Source of the DNA: Thalassotalea sp. HSM 43
Lineage (GTDB): Bacteria > Pseudomonadota > Gammaproteobacteria > Enterobacterales > Alteromonadaceae
Direction: 5' to 3'
DNA: 64,000 nt
Assembly (NCBI RefSeq): GCF_004752005.1
Contig: NZ_CP038493.1
Location: 2,256,302 to 2,320,301, forward strand
Shown: positions 59,773 to 64,000 of the stretch, one piece after another
Numbering within the stretch: the first letter of the stretch is position 1
How the letters are laid out: each line of letters starts with the position of its first letter
Made by a program: the position numbers and the translations under genes
The notes under the pieces: generated by a model
Seen by the model: the letters and a program-made list of their open reading frames with translations, nothing else
Database searches by the model: none
Told to the model about the DNA's origin: nothing

Positions 59773-60099
59773 GTGAAGTCCAAAATATTTTGTTTCATTG
59801 TGCCATTTTCTTTTACTTGGTGAAAGTTCTTAAAAACAGTAAGTTAAAGTTGAAAGTTGGCCTGATTTAAAAAATATGACACTTTTTTGACAAATCGATT
59901 AGCGTTTTTATTCATACTGTCCTACTTTTATTTATATAAAAACATAAATGCGCTAAGAATTCATTTCCTGACTTTTCTCTATTACTTTGCAGTGGTACGA
60001 GCAGAGCAGGCTGTCTTGATTCTATTATTAGTTTTATTGTATAAACGTACAATTAATTGAAGCGTGTATTAACATATCCACTTTTTATTTGGGGCGCTT
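59773..60099. other. Intergenic region before the STAS-like genes
   Basis: 327 AT-rich bases between divergent genes. A TTGACA hexamer stands at 59887-59892, but no good -10 lies at the proper distance (ATTCAT at 59910 is weak). No hairpin with T-tract and no RNA gene recognised. Confidence 0.35.
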
Positions 60100-60498
60100 A
60101 TGAAATACACAATGACTTTTGGCATGATCCACAAGGTCGCCAATAATATTGTTGAAATTTTTCTTGATGAAAACTCGGTCTTTAACATAGAAACCTACAA
60201 AGAATACCGTGAATTTATTAATCAAAATTTTGAAAAACCTTATGGGGTTATCATTAATCAGGTAAATAAAGCAGACTTTGATAACGATGTCGTTACTCCT
60301 ATCGTAAAAAATGAAGACGTTGCAGGCATTGCGTCTGTGACATACTGGCGCGAAAATGAGCGCGTCGCCAAACGATTTATCAAACTTGCCCAAGACCATC
60401 GATTACCCATGAGGACATTTTCCGCATACCAGTTAGGCCGTATGAAGGCTAGACAGTGGTTAGAGCTTGAAATTCTCAAGCAAAGTGAAAATGTTTAA
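60100..60498 (+). CDS. SpoIIAA/STAS-like protein, first of a tandem pair
   Basis: 132 aa, soluble, no signal peptide. Seen: MKYTMTFGMIHKVANNIVEI, then acidic FLDENSVFNIETYKEYREFIN, the core strand PYGVIINQVN, and C-terminal SAYQLGRMKARQWLE. The alternation of strands and helices and the strand-loop GVIIN fit the SpoIIAA/STAS-SEC14-like small-protein group found in marine bacteria and flavobacteria; I cannot assign a partner. The next gene is a diverged copy. It carries a weak GGGGCG ribosome site. Confidence 0.72.
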   Translation: MKYTMTFGMIHKVANNIVEIFLDENSVFNIETYKEYREFINQNFEKPYGVIINQVNKADFDNDVVTPIVKNEDVAGIASVTYWRENERVAKRFIKLAQDHRLPMRTFSAYQLGRMKARQWLELEILKQSENV

Positions 60499-60510
60499 CT
60501 GGGTAAGAAT

Positions 60511-60936
60511 ATGAAATTTCAAATGAGTTTTGGTGTGATCAACTTACTTAGTGATCACCTAGCAGAAGTAATTATCGACGAAGGCGTGGTAATGTCTTTG
60601 GAAATGTGCGAAGAGTATGATGAATTTCTCCTCAATATGTTCGACCGTCCATTTGGATTGTTGATCAATAAATTAAACAACTACTCGTACACCTTTGAAG
60701 CGAAATTGCATATCGCTTCATTAGAATTTTTAAAAGTTATGGCGGTTGTTCATTATAATTCAGAAGCACAGGCTCAGACCCAATCTGTTTTAGATCAGCG
60801 TCGACAAGATAACTGGCACCTGAAACAGTTTTGCGGCTTGCAGTTAGGTCGTGAACAGGCATTGCAGTGGTTAGAAACTGAGATGTCTAATATTCATGAC
60901 CAAAATCAATCGGCCAACAGTCTCGATTATGGTTAA
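60511..60936 (+). CDS. SpoIIAA/STAS-like protein, second of a tandem pair
   Basis: 141 aa. Aligns by eye along its length with the preceding protein: MKFQMSFGVINLLSDHLAEV, acidic DEGVVMSLEMCEEYDEFL, core PFGLLINKLN, LHIASLEFLKVMAVVHY, and C-terminal CGLQLGREQALQWLETEM. Conserved in both copies are FG-I, DE, EY-EF, P-G--IN, QLGR--A-QWLE. It follows after 12 bases, indicating a tandem duplication kept as an operon. Role unknown. Confidence 0.74.
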   Translation: MKFQMSFGVINLLSDHLAEVIIDEGVVMSLEMCEEYDEFLLNMFDRPFGLLINKLNNYSYTFEAKLHIASLEFLKVMAVVHYNSEAQAQTQSVLDQRRQDNWHLKQFCGLQLGREQALQWLETEMSNIHDQNQSANSLDYG

Positions 60937-60957
60937 TGCTCGAGTCCATAAACAACT

Positions 60958-61290
60958 ATGGATATGCAGCAGCTAAGTCAGTACTTACTGGCAAAACCGA
61001 AAACCACACTTTCATTTCCATTCAATCAAGATGTCCATGTGTACAAGGTGAACAATAAAATGTTCGCCTTGCTCACTTGGCGCAATGATTGCCTGATGAT
61101 TAACTTAAAGTGTGACTCGGATGAGTCACTCGCCCTACAAGACATCTTCAAGTCGATAACCTCTGGCTATCACATGGATAACTATCACTGTAACATTCCA
61201 CCTGTTTCCAAATCATTACAAACTAATCACAGTAGTAAGGTAGTATTCAGGCATGACACAGGTTTTCAGTTACAGACGCTTTTCAGCTAA
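60958..61290 (+). pseudogene. MmcQ/YjbR-family gene interrupted by the serine-recombinase element
   Basis: The first 79 codons match the MmcQ/YjbR (CyaY-like DNA-binding fold) family: YLLAKPKTTLSFPF, VHVYKVNNKMFALLTW, MINLKCDSDESLALQ and SGYHMDNYHCN. Family members are about 115-120 residues and continue after GYHMxxxHWN with a conserved NTV-LDGS-type end; here homology stops at about 61190. The frame then runs through unrelated sequence to a stop at 61288 inside the recombinase gene. The 3' part of the family domain is therefore missing, as expected if a mobile element integrated here. A shortened fusion protein could still be made. Confidence 0.78.
61180..61200. other. Putative left attachment junction (attL) of a serine-recombinase element
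   Basis: Position where MmcQ/YjbR homology ends (last clear codons about 61180-61192) and foreign sequence begins. The recombinase gene starts about 60 bases further right, the usual distance for large serine integrases next to an att site. The exact crossover dinucleotide cannot be set without the right end or an empty site. Confidence 0.5.
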
Positions 61291-62869
61291 ACATCAACAA
61301 CACGGTGACAGTATCCGCAGGCAAACAGACCTAGCGGTAGATTATTGCACCAAAAACAATCTAACCCTTTCAGAACTTAACTTTGAAGATTGTGGCCTTT
61401 CAGCGTTCACAGGTAGCCACCGAGCAGCGGACACTGGCCTTTCTCAATTCATCCAAGCTTGCGAATCAGGAACAATACCAAGAAATTCAATGCTGTTAGT
61501 AGAATCGCTTGACCGCATCAGTCGTGAGCAAGTATCCGTAGCACTTCAGCACTTCCTGTACCTAGTAAATGACTTAGGTATTACTGTTGTAACTTTGATG
61601 GACAATAAGGTTTACACAACCAAGCCAGATCTCACAGACCTAGTAGTTTCCCTAGCAATAATGGAACGCAGTAACAATGAGTCAGTTACCAAATCAAAGC
61701 GCCTAAGTGAAATACACGCTAAGAAAAGAGCTAACCCTTTAACCAGTGTCAAATCAAAGACTTGCCCTTGGTGGTTGCGGGTATCACCAACAGATAACAC
61801 TAAGTTTGAAGTAATCGAAGAAAAAGCAGAAATAGTTAGATTAATGTTTCAGCTATCAATTGACGGTGTCGGTATCAATCGCATCATTCAGCATTTAGAA
61901 AGCAAAGACATTAAGCCACCTCGTACTGAGAAGTGGGGTATTTCTACAGTTGGTAGCATCCTTAAATCAAAGCGTGTTCTAGGTGAATATCAGCCACACC
62001 ATTACGTTGACGGTAAGCGTGTTCCTATTGGTGAGCCAGTACAAAACTACTACATTCCAATCGTCAGTGAAAACGACTATCACCTAGCCCAATCTCGTAG
62101 AACTCAGCGAACTTTAAGAACCGTTGGTGGTGAACTTGTTAACACAGCTGGCGGTAGGACAGGGGACTCGTTTCCAAACTTGTTTACTAAAATAGCAAGG
62201 TGTTCAGAGTGTGGTGAAGCAATGCACTTTACAGATAAAACCAGATGGCAATACTTAACTTGTCGCAATCGTATCAAGCAGCTTTGTACAAACAAACCAA
62301 TACCTTACAAGCATATGGACTCGTTTCTAATTGAAGTATACCTAAGTCCACAGTACCTAGCACAGTGGTCTGAATACGCAGCTGCATCGACTAAACAAGT
62401 AACCGCTGGCGATAGTCTAGAAATACTAGAAAGCCGCTTACAATCAGCACAGCAAAGCCTTGAGTCGTTGATGACAGCAACAGCCAACTTTACCAATTCC
62501 GTGATCCTAAAGCAGATGCAAACTAGGTCGGAATCAATAGCCAATCTTGAACAAGAAATCGAGGAAAAGAAACAACAACAATCTGAGTCAGGCACAGACG
62601 TTTACTTTGACTTTGAAACTAATAAGCAACTAGTAGCCAACGCATTACAGCAAACCCTTTTCCCGTTGATGCAGTCCTTTAAAACTGAACCAGAAAAGCT
62701 AACCAAAGATGAAGTATACCGTGAACGAGTTAAGCTAAATCGTCAGCTGTCTAAAACGTTTCCAGACTTCCAAATGCTGTACAATACAGACGGCCTTTTC
62801 ATCACTACAAACGACAGTATCTACGAATTTAAAGATAAGCAGTGGATTGAGGTAGAAACACCCTCGTAA
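61253..62869 (+). CDS. Large serine recombinase (resolvase/invertase family, integrase-like)
   Basis: 538 aa. N-terminal catalytic domain: VFSYRRFSAKHQQHGDSIRRQ, with Ser11 as nucleophile and the downstream SIRRQ arginine, then ESLDRISREQV. The middle recombinase domain (GINRIIQHLESKDIKPPRTEKWGISTVGSILK) is followed by the zinc-ribbon ARCSECGEAMHF with a further Cys pair near TCRNRIKQLC, and a C-terminal coiled coil (about 380-445). This is the full architecture of a large serine integrase of phages and integrative elements. It is read away from the putative attL. Confidence 0.95.
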   Translation: MTQVFSYRRFSAKHQQHGDSIRRQTDLAVDYCTKNNLTLSELNFEDCGLSAFTGSHRAADTGLSQFIQACESGTIPRNSMLLVESLDRISREQVSVALQHFLYLVNDLGITVVTLMDNKVYTTKPDLTDLVVSLAIMERSNNESVTKSKRLSEIHAKKRANPLTSVKSKTCPWWLRVSPTDNTKFEVIEEKAEIVRLMFQLSIDGVGINRIIQHLESKDIKPPRTEKWGISTVGSILKSKRVLGEYQPHHYVDGKRVPIGEPVQNYYIPIVSENDYHLAQSRRTQRTLRTVGGELVNTAGGRTGDSFPNLFTKIARCSECGEAMHFTDKTRWQYLTCRNRIKQLCTNKPIPYKHMDSFLIEVYLSPQYLAQWSEYAAASTKQVTAGDSLEILESRLQSAQQSLESLMTATANFTNSVILKQMQTRSESIANLEQEIEEKKQQQSESGTDVYFDFETNKQLVANALQQTLFPLMQSFKTEPEKLTKDEVYRERVKLNRQLSKTFPDFQMLYNTDGLFITTNDSIYEFKDKQWIEVETPS

Positions 62870-62986
62870 AGGTCTCTAAACAGCCCGTAGCGATCCGTTC
62901 TATTTACAGTTAACACATTGTATTGCAACAGGTTACAAGGGCTTAGAATCGCTTGTGTTTGTTAGTGATGGACAGGCTGAAAGCTA

Positions 62987-63322
62987 TTACCCATCTTCAG
63001 CTTGCTTCAATTCATTCATAAATTTACCTAAAGAATGCAAACTTACCCACACTACAAAGAATGAAAGAGGTATAGCCCAGATATATTTGAAGTCTGGAAG
63101 AATCAAAACAAAAGCACCTGTAATGTCATAGCTCAGGTCGTTATGCCTAATCAACATATCCATTCCTACACAGACTCCATATGCACCAGTTAGCATAGAT
63201 AAAAACCCATTAAGTAGTTTTTCTAGGAATACACTGTAAGCTTTTGGTTTCTTGTATGCGAACGTAACAAGACCACCTAGAATGAATACTAATAGTGTAA
63301 CAATGCCTGAAAACAGACTCAT
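62987..63322 (-). CDS. Small multi-pass membrane protein in the element
   Basis: 111 aa with three or four hydrophobic helices (IVTLLVFILGGLVTFAY, LLNGFLSMLTGAYGVCVGMDML, ITGAFVLILPDF, IWAIPLSFFVVWVSLHSLG) and short charged ends. A GGGAAG ribosome site lies about 10 bases upstream of the ATG on the minus strand. No family recognised. It is oriented toward the recombinase gene, with about 117 non-coding bases between their 3' ends. Possible cargo of the element. Confidence 0.6.
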   Translation of the reverse strand: MSLFSGIVTLLVFILGGLVTFAYKKPKAYSVFLEKLLNGFLSMLTGAYGVCVGMDMLIRHNDLSYDITGAFVLILPDFKYIWAIPLSFFVVWVSLHSLGKFMNELKQAEDG

Positions 63323-63412
63323 ATTTATACTTCCCTTTTGAGGTTAATTATTGATTTCATTTGATAATATCATGGGTTCAGTTTTGGCACTAATTAACTT
63401 TAATTCACAAAC

Positions 63413-63444
63413 AAAAAAGGGCAAGCTGAATTAACAACCTGCCC
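63413..63444 (-). terminator. Terminator after the PD-ExK gene
   Basis: On the minus strand a 9-base-pair stem (two G-T pairs; plus-strand arms 63419-63427 and 63436-63444) is followed by six T. It lies 24 bases after the stop of the nuclease-like gene and separates it from the membrane-protein gene. Confidence 0.75.
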
Positions 63445-63467
63445 TAAAATCATCATCGTAGTAACTT

Positions 63468-64000
63468 TTACCATTGATATGGACTTTCTAAACTATCCAA
63501 CATCAGCGCAAACTCATCAGTGCTATAGAACTCAATACCCGTCTTGCTGGCGTGTTTAAACATACTAACCTTGTCTTTTGCTTTACTCTTTCTATGCTTA
63601 GCCATCAGCGGATCTACAATCATCACACGCGCCTTTCCAGTAGTAACTTGCTCATTAGTATCAGGACATACAAACGTATGTTCATTTAGGCTGTTGTCCA
63701 TTCCTATCATCTTACCCAGTGTATGATTCCAACCTAAATGCGCTCGGCTATTCTTGTTCCTTTTGGCTCTGGCATTTGGACAAACTAACTGGTCTGTTAA
63801 ATCATCATACCTCGCCTTTGCATTTTCAGCTGAAACCTTACCGCCTCTAATCCCTGTTGTCGTTAAGCAGTTACCATTTTTGTATTCCACTATCCACGTT
63901 TCATCATCAGTTCCGATCATCAAATCAGGTCTAACTTCATGAACCACGCCTTTGCAGTCCACACTTTCAAATCTATAGTTGGCTTTACGTGCGCCAATAC
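63468..64000 (-). CDS. Partial protein with PD-(D/E)xK nuclease-type motif
   Basis: The frame is open to the right edge, so the N-terminus is outside; at least 177 codons are seen. A GTG at 63962-63960 is in frame, but the reading continues upstream with coding-like residues GARKANYRFESV, so it is probably not the start. The segment VRPDLMIGTDDETWIVEYKNG gives the catalytic pattern Pro-Asp, then Glu-Tyr-Lys after 11 residues, typical of PD-(D/E)xK nucleases (restriction-like or TnsA-like). The remainder (ARVMIVDPLMAKHRKSK) is basic. No family assigned. It may be defence or transposition cargo. Confidence 0.6.
   Translation of the reverse strand, partial: IGARKANYRFESVDCKGVVHEVRPDLMIGTDDETWIVEYKNGNCLTTTGIRGGKVSAENAKARYDDLTDQLVCPNARAKRNKNSRAHLGWNHTLGKMIGMDNSLNEHTFVCPDTNEQVTTGKARVMIVDPLMAKHRKSKAKDKVSMFKHASKTGIEFYSTDEFALMLDSLESPYQW

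Noticed and set aside
60085-60399. 104-residue minus-strand frame with hydrophobic content
   Set aside because: Antisense to the first STAS-like gene, whose sense frame has a paralogue next to it and is clearly the coding one.
63468-64000. TnsA assignment for the PD-ExK protein
   Set aside because: The motif spacing fits many PD-(D/E)xK families and no TnsB/TnsC genes are visible; not supported.

Overview
The window reads as ordinary chromosome of a marine gammaproteobacterium of the order Alteromonadales, most like Colwelliaceae (Thalassotalea/Colwellia type). This is inferred from gene order (hfq-hflX-hflK-hflC-DUF2065-purA, pilMNOPQ-aroK-aroB-dam, bipolar argE/argCBFGH with an argH-argA fusion, gspF-N) and from the moderately AT-rich base use. 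No tRNA, rRNA, CRISPR array or insertion sequence was recognised.

Layout. 1-5890: 3' part of a type II secretion operon (end of gspF, then gspG to gspN). 5915-9259: glycerophosphodiester phosphodiesterase, phosphatidylserine decarboxylase and rsgA on the minus strand, divergent from orn. 9432-14295: a two-TM sensor-like protein ending in an HPt-like domain that lacks its histidine, convergent with a lipoprotein / DUF3857-transglutaminase pair. 14472-27466: queG, then rightward nnr, tsaE, N-acetylmuramoyl-L-alanine amidase, mutL, miaA, hfq, hflX, hflK, hflC, a DUF2065 gene and purA. 27523-30025: a DUF457 membrane protein with a TetR regulator, and a lone exported protein. 30319-36678: malic enzyme, then metJ divergent from metB-metL-metF, with MetJ boxes between them. 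36741-44036: the arginine regulon, argE divergent from argC-argB-argF-argG-argH(A). 44196-54464: PBP1A divergent from pilMNOPQ, then aroK, aroB and dam. 54480-57448: DUF2970, a TorF-type porin, rpe and trpS. 57545-59772: a trypsin-like periplasmic protease and an FHA-domain polytopic membrane protein, overlapping on the minus strand. 60100-60936: two tandem SpoIIAA/STAS-like proteins.

The right end (about 61190 onward) is accessory DNA. A MmcQ/YjbR-family gene loses its homology after about 79 codons, and a large serine recombinase gene starts about 60 bases later. This is the picture expected of an element integrated into mmcQ/yjbR, with its far end outside the window. Visible cargo is a small multi-pass membrane protein and a protein carrying a PD-...-ExK nuclease-type motif that runs off the window edge.

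Most of the window is housekeeping. The less explained parts are the recombinase island and its target, the protease/FHA pair, the tandem STAS-like pair, and the histidine-less HPt sensor. All functional calls come from motif recognition by eye; no database search was run.
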